A stretch of 64,000 nt of DNA from Paenibacillus methanolicus (GCF_008124765.1 NZ_VNHS01000005.1:1-64000); one strand, 5' to 3'; positions 1-7,217 are shown, numbered from the stretch's first letter. A program made the numbers and translations. The notes: generated by a model from the letters alone, not told the origin.

Positions 1-47
1 AGACGCGCTTTTTCCTCGGGAGTAAACGTTCTTCTTGTCGGCTTCAT
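1..47 (-). CDS. Transposase N-terminus, partial (IS3 OrfA-like)
   Basis: The minus strand opens with ATG at 47 and runs off the left edge. The visible residues (MKPTRRTFTPEEKAR) have the basic 'RRxFTPEEKAR' look of the helix-turn-helix start of IS3-type OrfA transposases. An AAGGAG ribosome site lies about 12 nt upstream and a TATAAT-like box lies near 90-100. Only 15 codons are visible, so the family assignment is tentative. It suggests that the accessory region begins at a mobile element. Confidence 0.45.
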   Translation of the reverse strand, partial: MKPTRRTFTPEEKAR

Positions 48-165
48 ACAACTAAGATACTCCTTTTTGCTGTCTAGTTTCTATGTAGCATTATAGTTTA
101 TCTATTTAGTTTTTATTAACTAGTTAAAATGAATAGTTAAGCACTTCAGTAGTATCATAATTGGA

Positions 166-248
166 TTAAGCTAACGGCGGGAGACGATAACACAATGACC
201 CAGGCTGCTGAATAATCGGAGCTTGTCAGCTAACGGGTAGTTAAAGTT
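166..248 (+). repeat. Array repeat site 1 (two cores, weak hairpin)
   Basis: The left core (TTAAGCTAACG-GCGGGAG-ACGATAAC) is at 167-190 and the right core (CAGCTAACGGGTAGTTAAAG) is at 228-247. The hairpin between them is degenerate. It lies just upstream of the Imm26-like gene. Confidence 0.7.
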
Positions 249-316
249 TGCTTACGAGCATGGGCTAAAGGTTTATAAGGATGCTTGAATAAATTATTAA
301 TGAGGAAGAATCTAGT

Positions 317-808
317 ATGTCAAACGAATTTACTGAACTGATTGTCATGAAGAAGTCGCGAAAGAAACCTGTAGTGGGTGATGTTTTCGTTATTCAACCA
401 AAGGAGAACCACTATTACTTTGGTAAAGTAATTGAGACAAATATCCAAGGAAAGAATTTAAATTTTCAAGGTATGAATCTGATATACATGTATAACTGTC
501 TATCTCACGATAAGGAAATACCTGATAATTTGGATGAATGTGAATTTTTATTCTCCCCAACTGTAGTGAATTTTCAAGGTTGGTTAAAAGGGTACTTCGA
601 AACGGTGGGGAATCAGTCTGTCACTGTTAAGGAGTTAAACGTGGACTACGGTTTTTTTGATGATTTCGAGACACAAGATAAGTTTTATAATTTGGAAGGT
701 GAACGCATCTCACATAAACCCAAGTTCTTGGACTTTGTAGGACTCTCAAGTTATGGATACGTAGGTAGACAGGCTCATCGAGTGCTGTTCGGAAAAGAGT
801 ATCAGTAA
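317..808 (+). CDS. Imm26-family immunity-like protein
   Basis: This 163-residue cytosolic protein has no signal peptide or membrane segment. The N-terminal stretch KKPVVGDVFVIQPKENHYYFGKV matches the start of the Imm26 family (immunity proteins of polymorphic toxin systems, also found alone), in pieces: a KxPxxGDVFxI strand, then YYFGKVI. The ATG follows GAGGAAGAAT at normal spacing. No partner toxin is visible nearby. It sits alone between repeat sites 1 and 2, so it looks like a single-gene unit. Neutralising a contact-dependent toxin is the family role; its toxin here is unknown. Confidence 0.75.
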   Translation: MSNEFTELIVMKKSRKKPVVGDVFVIQPKENHYYFGKVIETNIQGKNLNFQGMNLIYMYNCLSHDKEIPDNLDECEFLFSPTVVNFQGWLKGYFETVGNQSVTVKELNVDYGFFDDFETQDKFYNLEGERISHKPKFLDFVGLSSYGYVGRQAHRVLFGKEYQ

Positions 809-847
809 ATACGATGAAGCCTCCTGCGATTGTATTATAATATCACT

Positions 848-945
848 GTTAAACTAACGAGGAACGATAGCGCAACAATCAACAGCGGCAGCCGGTCAGA
901 AAGATCGGCTGCCGTCGCTGCGCTAACGGGCAGATTACGCTAACG
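848..945 (+). repeat. Array repeat site 2 (complete)
   Basis: The left core (GTTAAACTAACG-AGGA-ACGATAGCGCAAC) is at 848-876. The hairpin GGCAGCCGGTC/GATCGGCTGCC with outer CAGC/GCTG is near 884-920. The right core (TGCGCTAACGGGCAGATTAC) starts near 919. The inner arms CGATAGCGCA and TGCGCTAACG are nearly complementary, so the whole site can fold on itself. Confidence 0.85.
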
Positions 946-1073
946 AAAACGGCACCTCTGAAAGTGTAAATGTATTCATTTTTACTTAGTAGCGGTATAT
1001 CGCTTTTACCGTTCAATGTGCAACCAAAATATGGTATTGTTATCTTAAAACTGTACTAAGAGAAGGTGCTGAT

Positions 1074-1514
1074 ATGGGGTATTGGGGATATGGTGTATTT
1101 CAAAATGATTTTGTAGGAGATTGGGTAATAGATCTCATTGAAAGCGACAGCATGAATTTAATCGAAGAAGCAATTCAATTACCACTTAAAGACGCTTTTA
1201 TTGAAGCTGACACTGCAAGCATTGCCATAGGGGCAATCGAGATTTTATTAGCATTACAAGTTACTACGAATAGGAAACAAAACCTTAAAGAAATTCATTC
1301 CTGGGAATATGAAGAGTTGGAGGAATGGATCGAAAATCATAAAGGACAAGGGGGTAATCTGTTGGTAGATGCTCACCGTGCACTAGTTAAAATAATCGCG
1401 GAATCTGAACTGGCGGAATTATGGAAAGACTCAGATCAGCATAATAATTGGTTAAAAACAGTGAAGGATTTGGAAAACAGGTTGTCGCAAACTTCAAGAG
1501 AAATAACGGGATAG
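1074..1514 (+). CDS. DUF4259 domain protein
   Basis: This 146-residue soluble protein starts MGYWGYGVFQNDFVGDWVIDL, the hallmark of DUF4259 (MGxWGxGxFxNDxAxDW). The rest is alpha-helical and acidic, as is usual for this roughly 140-residue family, whose function is unknown. It starts at ATG after AGAAGGTGCTGAT. It is the only gene between repeat sites 2 and 3. DUF4259 genes are often found as stand-alone small genes next to immunity-type proteins, as here. Confidence 0.8.
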   Translation: MGYWGYGVFQNDFVGDWVIDLIESDSMNLIEEAIQLPLKDAFIEADTASIAIGAIEILLALQVTTNRKQNLKEIHSWEYEELEEWIENHKGQGGNLLVDAHRALVKIIAESELAELWKDSDQHNNWLKTVKDLENRLSQTSREITG

Positions 1515-1561
1515 GTAAACGATCCCCGTAGACTGAACCAGCAATAGAAGACGACGAGAGC

Positions 1562-1590
1562 ATTAAGCTATCGAGGAACGATAGTTAAGT
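1562..1590 (+). repeat. Array repeat site 3 (left core only)
   Basis: TTAAGCTATCG-AGGAA-CGATAGTTAAG is a near-perfect inverted pair without the hairpin or right core. It lies between the DUF4259 gene and the next small ORF. Confidence 0.75.
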
Positions 1591-1628
1591 CACTACATGA
1601 CGGAAACCACCCAAAGAGGACAGATACC

Positions 1629-1886
1629 ATGGGCGATGCGAAGTTCAAAGTGCTTTTCCAATGCAATTTAGAAGTTAACCTCTATAAGCAGTTTAATCAT
1701 GAATGTTATTATGCTGAGGTGCTCGAAGTTGACGAAAAGACTCTCTCCTTGATATTTACGGATTCATATCCCTTGAATTGTAAAGTATGCGGGTATGGAC
1801 CTGTATCGACGCGACTACTAAATGAAGATATAGACCTGAGCCTTCTTTTTGAGAAATGGAACTCGGACCCTGACTGGTGGAGTTAG
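1629..1886 (+). CDS. Small hypothetical protein (85 aa)
   Basis: I do not recognise this protein. It is 85 residues, soluble and mildly acidic, with two closely spaced cysteines in NCKVCGYGP (a CxxC that could bind metal or form a disulfide) and a C-terminal DPDWW. The ATG has an AAAGAGGA site about 9 nt upstream. It is flanked by repeat sites 3 and 4 and so is another single-gene unit of the array. Coding status is supported by the ribosome site and by the snug fit between repeats. Confidence 0.6.
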   Translation: MGDAKFKVLFQCNLEVNLYKQFNHECYYAEVLEVDEKTLSLIFTDSYPLNCKVCGYGPVSTRLLNEDIDLSLLFEKWNSDPDWWS

Positions 1887-1904
1887 ACTTGACTGCAACG
1901 ATGA

Positions 1905-1990
1905 TTATGCTAACGGAGAACGTTAGTTCAATGAAACAGCGACAGTCTAGGACTTTATTTTCTCGTCCTTGGCTGTCGCTGTTTCATTTT
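1905..1990 (+). repeat. Array repeat site 4 (left core plus type-2 hairpin)
   Basis: The core ATGCTAACG-GAGAA-CGTTAGTTCAAT is at 1907-1932. It is followed by a long stem GAAACAGCGACAG...CTGTCGCTGTTTC (1933-1985) with an inner AGGAC/GTCCT stem, then TTTT. The hairpin and about 60 bp downstream resemble site 13, so these two form a subtype. It can also act as a terminator for the 1629 gene. Confidence 0.8.
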
Positions 1991-2107
1991 CTAAGTTCAG
2001 TCTAAAACTTATTTTATGGAGTCTGACGGTATGACAATTCGAAAAATCACGTGGAATAAAGACATCCAGTCTAATACTTTATTTTCTGCTCACACCAGGA
2101 ATACTTT

Positions 2108-2956
2108 TTATTGAGTAATCGAATGAAACTCAGACACTAAATCTTCTAACCGTTCATCAGTTCCAGTGTTTTCGATTGGTGTGAATACCCTCAATACGAA
2201 TTCACCGCTTTCAGAAACTTTGAAATTATTGTAACGAAATGTCAACAGGCCAGCTTGAGGATGTTGGATCACTTTTTCTCCTTCCGAATTTCCGGAAACA
2301 TCATGCCTCCCCCACCACTCCCTGAACTCCTCACTGCTGTTATATAACATGTTAACTAGTTCCTGATACCACGAATCATTTATGTATAAAGCATATCTGC
2401 TTCTGAAATGAGCTAACAGCAAGGTGGCAACATTTTCCCAATTGACAATGCGAGCTTCCTTATCCTTCATCATGAACATCCGCCAAAGGATATTTCTCTC
2501 GATCTCTTTCGCTTGATTAAAGTTTCCACAGACCTTATTCGTCATTTGGTTCCATGCGAAAACATTCCAGCGCTTATCGAGGACATAGGCAGGGTACGTC
2601 CCCATTCTGTCAAGAATCCTTTGTATAGCTGGAGAAATGGACGCATCCACTGTCACGTGTGGAAGTACAGCATGGTTGGCCAACACGAATAGATGATTGC
2701 GTTCGTCGCTGCTAAGTTGAAGGGTACGAACCAAGCTTTCCAGTACTTGTTCCGATACTTGAATATCCCGTCCCTGTTCCAGTGCGGTGTACCACGGTAA
2801 GGAAATGCCAGATAGACTTGCTACTTCTTCCCGCCTCAGACCAGGCGTGCGACGACGTGAGGTCTCAATCGGTAATCCCGCCTCATGCGGAGATAGACGT
2901 GAGCGGCGAGTCCGGAGAAAATCAGCTAGTTCTTTTCGTCTTGTTTCAGAATTCAT
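2108..2956 (-). CDS. XRE-family regulator with MmyB-like ligand domain
   Basis: This 282-residue regulator has an N-terminal helix-turn-helix (residues about 7-80: LADFLRTRRSRLSP...RRTPGLRREEVASLSGISLPWYTALEQGRD), the signature of the RTPGLRREEVA regulators. A C-terminal MmyB-like PAS-fold domain (about 105-275) probably binds a small ligand. Length is typical. It is divergent from the flavodoxin-fold reductase at 3092, which it most likely controls, since these regulators usually repress an adjacent dehydrogenase or quinone reductase. The ATG has a GGAGGTGAA site (minus strand). Confidence 0.88.
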   Translation of the reverse strand: MNSETRRKELADFLRTRRSRLSPHEAGLPIETSRRRTPGLRREEVASLSGISLPWYTALEQGRDIQVSEQVLESLVRTLQLSSDERNHLFVLANHAVLPHVTVDASISPAIQRILDRMGTYPAYVLDKRWNVFAWNQMTNKVCGNFNQAKEIERNILWRMFMMKDKEARIVNWENVATLLLAHFRSRYALYINDSWYQELVNMLYNSSEEFREWWGRHDVSGNSEGEKVIQHPQAGLLTFRYNNFKVSESGEFVLRVFTPIENTGTDERLEDLVSEFHSITQ

Positions 2957-3027
2957 TACAAGGATTCACCTCCATATCCTGTTAGTTTTTATACCAGTAT
3001 CCGTACGCTTAGTATTCGGAGTAGTAC

Positions 3028-3049
3028 TACAAACACAGACCTGTTTGTA
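3028..3049. promoter_or_regulatory. Candidate operator between XRE regulator and reductase
   Basis: TACAAACA-N6-TGTTTGTA is a perfect 8-bp inverted repeat, directly preceded by the palindrome GTAGTACTAC (3021-3030). It lies in the divergent promoter region of the XRE regulator and the reductase, which suits a shared operator. No binding data; inferred from symmetry and position. Confidence 0.5.
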
Positions 3050-3091
3050 CGTTTATTAACTAATTATAATCGACCCAAGGGAGGAATAAAA

Positions 3092-3673
3092 ATGAAACAT
3101 TTAATTATTTTCGCACATCCATACGCAAAGAGTTTTGGGAGAGGAATCGCGGATACCATTGTAAACGAGCTAAAAAATAAGGAAGCTGAAGTAAGATTTA
3201 GAGATTTATATGAAATTGGCTTTGACCCTATTCTTAAGGGTACGGATATCCTTAATTTACGTAGTGGAAATCATGCTGAAGATATCAAAGCCGAGCAGGA
3301 GCATATCAAATGGGCAGATGTTATTACATTTGTGTATCCTGTTTGGTGGGCTGGTTTGCCGGCAATATTAAAAGGATATGTGGATAGAGTATTTGCTAAT
3401 GGCTTTGCATTTCATAATGTGGATGGTAGAACGGCCGGGCTTCTACAGGGGAAAAAGGCATTATTGATTAGTACAACCGGGGCTTCGGATGATGTATATG
3501 AACAGATTGGGATGCATAAGTCCATGAAGCAAACTACGGATGGAGCCATATTTGAATTTTGCGGAATGGAAGTTATCAAACATGTGTTTTTTGGAGGCGT
3601 TCCTACTTCAACACCTGAAGACCGCACTAACTATCTTGGCCAAGTAGAAGAATTGATAAGAGATAATTTTTAA
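3092..3673 (+). CDS. NAD(P)H-dependent oxidoreductase, flavodoxin fold
   Basis: This 193-residue protein of the MdaB/KefF/NQO type probably carries out two-electron reduction of quinones or other acceptors with FMN or FAD. The N-terminal strand and loop LIIFAHPYAKSFGRGIAD form the phosphate-binding region. WADVITFVYPVWWAGLPAILKGYVDRVFANGFAF is the conserved flavin/quinone-pocket segment, read here in parts. It starts at ATG after GGGAGGAATAAAA. It is followed 38 nt later by a tautomerase gene, probably in one transcript, and divergent from the XRE regulator. A role in quinone or electrophile detoxification is inferred. Confidence 0.88.
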   Translation: MKHLIIFAHPYAKSFGRGIADTIVNELKNKEAEVRFRDLYEIGFDPILKGTDILNLRSGNHAEDIKAEQEHIKWADVITFVYPVWWAGLPAILKGYVDRVFANGFAFHNVDGRTAGLLQGKKALLISTTGASDDVYEQIGMHKSMKQTTDGAIFEFCGMEVIKHVFFGGVPTSTPEDRTNYLGQVEELIRDNF

Positions 3674-3710
3674 ATTTCACAACTATCCTACACTTTAGGA
3701 GGAAAGATTT

Positions 3711-3896
3711 ATGCCAGTAATTACATTAGAAGGATCAAAACTAACAAAAGAACAAAAACAGCTACTAGCAATAGAATTTACGGAAACGGCATCGCGTGTT
3801 ACTGGAATTACAAAAGAAACATTTTATGTTTTTATTAAGGAAAATGAATTTGAAAATATAGGTGTTGGTGGGCAACTGCTAAGTGACAGAGAATAA
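3711..3896 (+). CDS. 4-oxalocrotonate tautomerase-family protein
   Basis: At 61 residues this is the standard size of 4-OT subunits. Pro2 follows the initiator Met (MPVITLEGSKLTKEQKQ), and Pro becomes the catalytic N-terminal base after Met removal. The FTETASRVTGITKETFYVFI segment is the family beta-alpha-beta core. Such proteins act as hexamers on enol/keto acids. AGGAGGAAAG precedes the ATG. It is cotranscribed with the reductase at 3092. The C-terminus is short and lacks a clear basic Arg-rich tail, so the substrate cannot be predicted. Confidence 0.85.
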   Translation: MPVITLEGSKLTKEQKQLLAIEFTETASRVTGITKETFYVFIKENEFENIGVGGQLLSDRE

Positions 3897-3914
3897 TCAG
3901 AATAACAGACAATT

Positions 3915-3942
3915 AAGGGGGCTGGAATTGTGGCCCCCTTTT
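3915..3942 (+). terminator. Terminator after the reductase-tautomerase pair
   Basis: AAGGGGGC...GCCCCCTTTT forms a strong hairpin with a short U run just after the tautomerase stop. Confidence 0.75.
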
Positions 3943-4069
3943 GCTAATGTGCCACATTTGCAACAGCCGAAGCATCTGTGTGGGAAGGACTTCCGTAGTC
4001 GCAATGACCAGGACGGTGGCGTGTTTGGATTCCCCGGGCGAAACAACAAATAATGGAGGTTGAATTAAG

Positions 4070-4933
4070 ATGAAAATTGTAGTAGCTGGGGCGACCGGTG
4101 TCGTCGGACGGGCACTCATTCCTATTCTTATTCATGAGGGGCATGAAGTCGTCGGATTTACGAGAAACCCGGATACCGCAACCGAATTGAAAAGAAAGGG
4201 CATAGTGCCAGTTATTCTAGATGTTTTTAACCGCAAAGCTGTGTTTTCGGCATTACAGAAAACAAAACCGGATGCCGTGATTCACCAGCTCACCTCGTTA
4301 AGCGCTATAAACTTCTCTGACAACGCGAGAATCCGAAAAGAAGGGACGCGTAATCTTGTGGATGCGGCACTTGCGGCAGGCGTTGGCAAAATGATCGTCC
4401 AAAGCATTTCGTGGGCTTATGAATCGGGCGATGGGCCGGCAGCGGAAGACTGCCCGCTTGACCTGGACGCCCTGCCTCCGCGGAGCACAACGATTGAAGG
4501 TATCCGTGCACTGGAAAGCGCATCTACCGAAATGCCGGAACATGTTATCCTGCGGTACGGCTTGCTTTATGGAAAAGGAACGTGGTACGCCGCGGATGGC
4601 TATATGGCTGAGCAGGCGCGGCAGCGGCTTCTGCTAGCGACGGGTGGAATTAGTTCATTCGTGCATATCGATGATGCAGCGCTAGCTGCGGCAAATGCGC
4701 TCAGCTGGCCTTCCGGATGCTACAATATCGTTGACGACGAGCCGGCTGCCGGCACTGATTGGCTGCCGATCTTCGCTGATGCCGTAGGCGCCCCACTACC
4801 GGACGTTCAACTGGGACACACGGCCTGGGAGCGCGGGGCCCTAAACGGCAAAGCCCTTAGGAACGGTTGGAAGCCGCGCTACACCTCGTGGCGCGATGGA
4901 TTTAGGTTAGCACTGGGATCCGCCTCATCGTAA
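4070..4933 (+). CDS. NAD(P)-dependent epimerase/reductase (extended SDR)
   Basis: This 287-residue protein has a Rossmann glycine motif at the N-terminus (VVAGATGVVGRALIP, GxxGxxG) and NADP-type basic residues after beta-2 (GFTRNP). VDAALAAGVGKMIVQSISWAYESGDG aligns with the atypical SDRs close to NmrA/YwnB-like and nucleoside-diphosphate-sugar epimerases. Substrate unknown. GGAGGTTGAATTAAG precedes the ATG. Its base composition is higher in GC than its neighbours, so it was probably acquired separately from the AT-rich genes around it. Confidence 0.82.
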   Translation: MKIVVAGATGVVGRALIPILIHEGHEVVGFTRNPDTATELKRKGIVPVILDVFNRKAVFSALQKTKPDAVIHQLTSLSAINFSDNARIRKEGTRNLVDAALAAGVGKMIVQSISWAYESGDGPAAEDCPLDLDALPPRSTTIEGIRALESASTEMPEHVILRYGLLYGKGTWYAADGYMAEQARQRLLLATGGISSFVHIDDAALAAANALSWPSGCYNIVDDEPAAGTDWLPIFADAVGAPLPDVQLGHTAWERGALNGKALRNGWKPRYTSWRDGFRLALGSASS

Positions 4934-5081
4934 GAGTTGCTCAAGGGTTGGCTTCTTTTGCTTTAAAATTTTTAAAGGTTAAACCTAAACCGAGAATGAA
5001 TAAGCTGAGGTGGGAATCCTGTTCTTGTTCTGGCTAGGCGATTTGCACACTTAAGTGACTTACAGTTCTCGCGCATTCGAT

Positions 5082-5109
5082 GCTTACGCTAACGCGAAAC
5101 GATAATTGA
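5082..5109 (+). repeat. Array repeat site 5 (left core only)
   Basis: GCTTACGCTAACG-CGAA-ACGATAATTGA is a core without hairpin or right half, about 50 nt upstream of the second tautomerase gene. Confidence 0.65.
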
Positions 5110-5161
5110 TTGCCGGATAATTATAATGATGCTTAATTCGTTATAACAAAGGGGAGTTAAC

Positions 5162-5362
5162 ATGCCATATATCAACTTACAGGTAACCAAAGGTGCTAAT
5201 CGCGAGCAAAAATCGCAGATTGTTAGGGAGTTTACGGAAACACTTGTAACTGTTCTTGGCAAAAAGCCAGAACATATTCATATCGTTATACAGGAGATCG
5301 AAGAGGAGAATTGGGGGTTTGAGGGTGTACTAACCGATGACTACCGAAAGAGAGAAAAATGA
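5162..5362 (+). CDS. Tautomerase-family protein (4-OT-like)
   Basis: This 66-residue protein has catalytic Pro2 (MPYINLQVTKGANREQK), the alpha-helix QIVREFTETLVTVLGKKPEHIHIVIQEI and a terminal GVLTDDYRKREK. It is distinct in sequence from the tautomerase at 3711, so it is a separate acquisition rather than a tandem copy. GGGGAG lies 7 nt before the ATG. It is enclosed by repeat sites 5 and 6 as a single-gene unit. Substrate unknown. Confidence 0.85.
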   Translation: MPYINLQVTKGANREQKSQIVREFTETLVTVLGKKPEHIHIVIQEIEEENWGFEGVLTDDYRKREK

Positions 5363-5395
5363 TTTCGCCGCCGCGGTAGTCGCTCTCCTTAGCTT

Positions 5396-5492
5396 GTTGA
5401 AGTAACGGAGAACGACAGAGGAATACACACAGCGGCAGCCGATCACTTGATTGGCTGCCGCTCGTCGTTGAACTAAAGGGAGTTTACGTCAA
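5396..5492 (+). repeat. Array repeat site 6 (complete)
   Basis: The left core GTTGAAGTAACG-GAGA-ACGACAG begins at 5396. A perfect-looking stem AGCGGCAGCCGATC/GATTGGCTGCCGCT spans 5431-5462 with loop ACTT. The right core CGTTGAACTAAAGGGAGTTTAC starts at 5466. Confidence 0.85.
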
Positions 5493-5558
5493 TGAACGAT
5501 TAGAAACTTCTGAGGTGACATGGCGTAATATTAGGAAAAATATAGCGAGGAATATAAA

Positions 5559-5735
5559 ATGCAAACGTTGCTACTAATAGTATTTATCGTAGTTCTTCTG
5601 GTTGGCATTATGTTCGGTATTCTTTTTAGAAAAAGGACAGGAACATTAATATTAATAATCATGGCAATTTTCTTGGTTAATGTACCAGTGCTGCTTTTAA
5701 TGACATCCACTTCACGAGAAAACGTTAAAGAATGA
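5559..5735 (+). CDS. Small two-helix membrane protein (58 aa)
   Basis: ATG at 5559 follows GCGAGGAATATAAA and the frame ends TGA at 5735. The product has two hydrophobic helices (residues about 3-22 and 29-48) separated by FRKRTG, with a short polar tail. I do not recognise a family. The next ORF begins one base after its stop, so the two are probably translationally coupled. Confidence 0.6.
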   Translation: MQTLLLIVFIVVLLVGIMFGILFRKRTGTLILIIMAIFLVNVPVLLLMTSTSRENVKE

Positions 5736-5736
5736 A

Positions 5737-5979
5737 ATGACAAGGGTTATAGAACAACATGGTGGAGAATTAAAAAATATTTATCGTATTAAAAACGAAG
5801 ATACACCATTCGGTAATGATTACAATAAATACAAAGAAATATACAGGGTTTCGTATTATAAAAATAATGTTCTGCACACAGCATGGTATAGAGCTGTAAA
5901 GACTGCAAATAACATTCACGATCAAACCCCTGGTCCATATGGCGGAGGAATTGGAGAAAAGTGGATTTTTGAAGAATAA
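5737..5979 (+). CDS. Hypothetical protein (80 aa)
   Basis: This is an 80-residue soluble protein rich in Tyr and Asn. It starts at an ATG almost overlapping the previous stop, with no ribosome site of its own beyond the end of the upstream ORF (AAAGAATGAA), which argues for coupling. VIEQHGGELKNIYRIKNEDTPFG and the PYGGGIGEKWIFEE tail give no family I can name. The pair lies between repeat sites 6 and 7. Confidence 0.6.
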   Translation: MTRVIEQHGGELKNIYRIKNEDTPFGNDYNKYKEIYRVSYYKNNVLHTAWYRAVKTANNIHDQTPGPYGGGIGEKWIFEE

Positions 5980-5986
5980 CGATCTA

Positions 5987-6013
5987 TTAACCTATCGGTA
6001 ACTATAGCTCAAT
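5987..6013 (+). repeat. Array repeat site 7 (left core only, diverged)
   Basis: TTAACCTATCG-GTA-ACTATAGCTCAAT is a diverged core immediately before the frameshifted ORF at 6029, whose ribosome site TTGGAGG follows it directly. Confidence 0.55.
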
Positions 6014-6028
6014 TGGAGGTACTATGTT

Positions 6029-6210
6029 ATGGAGAAGAAAACCATTATGATTGAGTTTGATATATCGAAACCAAAATAAAAGAACTTTATGATTGGCTTG
6101 AGAGAATATCTAAAAAGGAATTTAACGAAGAAACAATTAGATACTGGTACGAAATGATGAATCTATATAAAAAAGGACACAGTGAAAGAATTCTTAAACC
6201 TGAACGTTGA
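6029..6210 (+). pseudogene. Small hypothetical gene with a frameshift
   Basis: TTGGAGG precedes ATG 6029. Frame 1 gives only 16 codons (MEKKTIMIEFDISKPK) before TAA. From the A-rich run CCAAAATAAAAG (about 6071-6082) a clearly coding frame continues (KIKELYDWLERISKKEF... to ...SERILKPER) and stops at 6210. Restoring one base joins them into a charged, helical protein of about 60 residues. The stop codon lies inside repeat site 8. A slippage-type frameshift is possible, but simple decay is likelier. Confidence 0.55.
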
Positions 6211-6237
6211 ACTATCGGAGAACGCTAGTTCAACACG
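6205..6237 (+). repeat. Array repeat site 8 (left core, best palindrome)
   Basis: GTTGAACTATCG-GAGAA-CGCTAGTTCAAC (6206-6234) has 12-bp inverted arms with one mismatch around a 5-bp spacer, the shape of a tyrosine-recombinase core site. It lies about 75 nt upstream of the integrase ATG and overlaps the stop of the preceding ORF. Confidence 0.85.
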
Positions 6238-6252
6238 CCCCTGCTGATTATT

Positions 6253-6305
6253 AAAACCTCTCCTTAGAAGCAAACTAGATTTAATAGCTTCTAAAGGGAG
6301 GTTTT
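6253..6305 (+). promoter_or_regulatory. Hairpin that buries the integrase ribosome site
   Basis: The left arm (6253-6271, AAAACCTCTCCTTAGAAGC) pairs with the right arm (6287-6305), which contains the GGGAGG ribosome site. There is one mismatch plus one G-U over 19 bp, and the loop is about 15 nt. Folding would block translation of the integrase at ATG 6309. This suggests translational control, or exclusion of read-through transcripts that carry the leader. Confidence 0.6.
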
Positions 6306-6308
6306 GTT

Positions 6309-7151
6309 ATGCAATTAAGTGAACTGTGGAGGTTGTATGAAGCTGACAAGCGCATTCAAGGATTCAGTACAAGAACTTTAAAGGCATACGCCCTTCAGCA
6401 CAAAATGTTGATGCAAGAGCTAGGTAATATTGAGATCACAGAGGTAACGTTAACCATGCTGAAGGAGTACTTGGCAAAACAAGCCGATCGTTTGAAGCCA
6501 AGCAGCCTAGGTCATCGAATTCGGTTTGTTCGTTCTCTTTTCCGCTACGCTTATGAAGAGACATATCTGACTTCAAATCCTTCTCTAAAATTAAGAGAAC
6601 CGAAATTGGATAAGCGCATTCCAAAGTTTTTGATTGAGGAAGACGTCATACACTTAAAGATCTCTTGTCAGTCACTCAGGGAAAGAGCGCTGCTGGAGTT
6701 TCTCTACAGCACCGGCTGCCGGGTTGGAGAGGTGGAGAAGATCAACATCGAGGATCTGAACTGGGAGAACTGCTCAGCAATCGTTAATGGCAAGGGATCG
6801 AAGCAAAGAGAAGTTTATTTTACGACAGAGTGCAAAGTATGGTTAAAGAAGTACCTGGCCAGCCGTGAGGACTCCTGCAAAGCCTTATTCGTTACCGATA
6901 CGCATCTAACAAAACGAATGGCCATACCCACGATTAGATGGGCCTTAAAACGGCTTGCAGATCGGGGAGAAATTGAAGCGAATGTATACCCGCATCGCTT
7001 TCGACATACTTATGCATGCCAGCTCCTTGATAACGGTGCCCCCTTAGATTTCATCCAAGGTATGCTAGGTCATGAGAAAGCATCGACCACTCAAATTTAC
7101 GCACAGCTCCGCGGCGAACGTCGGAGAGAGCTTTATCGACGATTTTTTTAA
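6309..7151 (+). CDS. Tyrosine recombinase / integrase
   Basis: This 280-residue protein has an N-terminal SAM-like core-binding domain (about 1-95) and a C-terminal catalytic domain. All catalytic residues are visible: R138 (TGCRVGE), K162 (GKGSK), H229-x-x-R232 (PHRFRHTYA), H255 (LGHEK) and nucleophile Y264 (QIYAQL). It is close in size to XerC/XerD and lacks the extra ~20-residue insert of integron IntI. It is encoded within the repeat array, same strand as the small genes, directly after core site 8, and is the obvious candidate to act on the repeats. Its ribosome site is in a hairpin stem. Confidence 0.93.
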   Translation: MQLSELWRLYEADKRIQGFSTRTLKAYALQHKMLMQELGNIEITEVTLTMLKEYLAKQADRLKPSSLGHRIRFVRSLFRYAYEETYLTSNPSLKLREPKLDKRIPKFLIEEDVIHLKISCQSLRERALLEFLYSTGCRVGEVEKINIEDLNWENCSAIVNGKGSKQREVYFTTECKVWLKKYLASREDSCKALFVTDTHLTKRMAIPTIRWALKRLADRGEIEANVYPHRFRHTYACQLLDNGAPLDFIQGMLGHEKASTTQIYAQLRGERRRELYRRFF

Positions 7152-7160
7152 GTATCCAAT

Positions 7161-7217
7161 GGCGGCGGACCCCATTTAGAATTTCGCCGCCGTTCAACTA
7201 AAGGGCAGGATAACGGG
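7161..7217 (+). repeat. Array repeat site 9 (hairpin plus right core)
   Basis: The stem GGCGGCG/CGCCGCC (7161-7191) is followed by CGTTCAACTAAAGGGCAGGATAACG. The left core is missing here, while the solo left core of site 8 precedes the integrase. The integrase gene is thus bounded by the two halves. Confidence 0.7.

Noticed and set aside
884-920. Reading the GGCAGCCG stems of the array repeats as ordinary terminators
   Set aside because: Sites 2, 6 and 12 have no U run after the stem and always occur with flanking core boxes, so termination cannot be their main explanation; sites 4 and 13 may terminate in addition.
6309-7151. Calling the recombinase IntI
   Set aside because: It lacks the IntI-specific insert between the catalytic boxes and is not divergent from an attI-like site; generic tyrosine recombinase is all the sequence supports.
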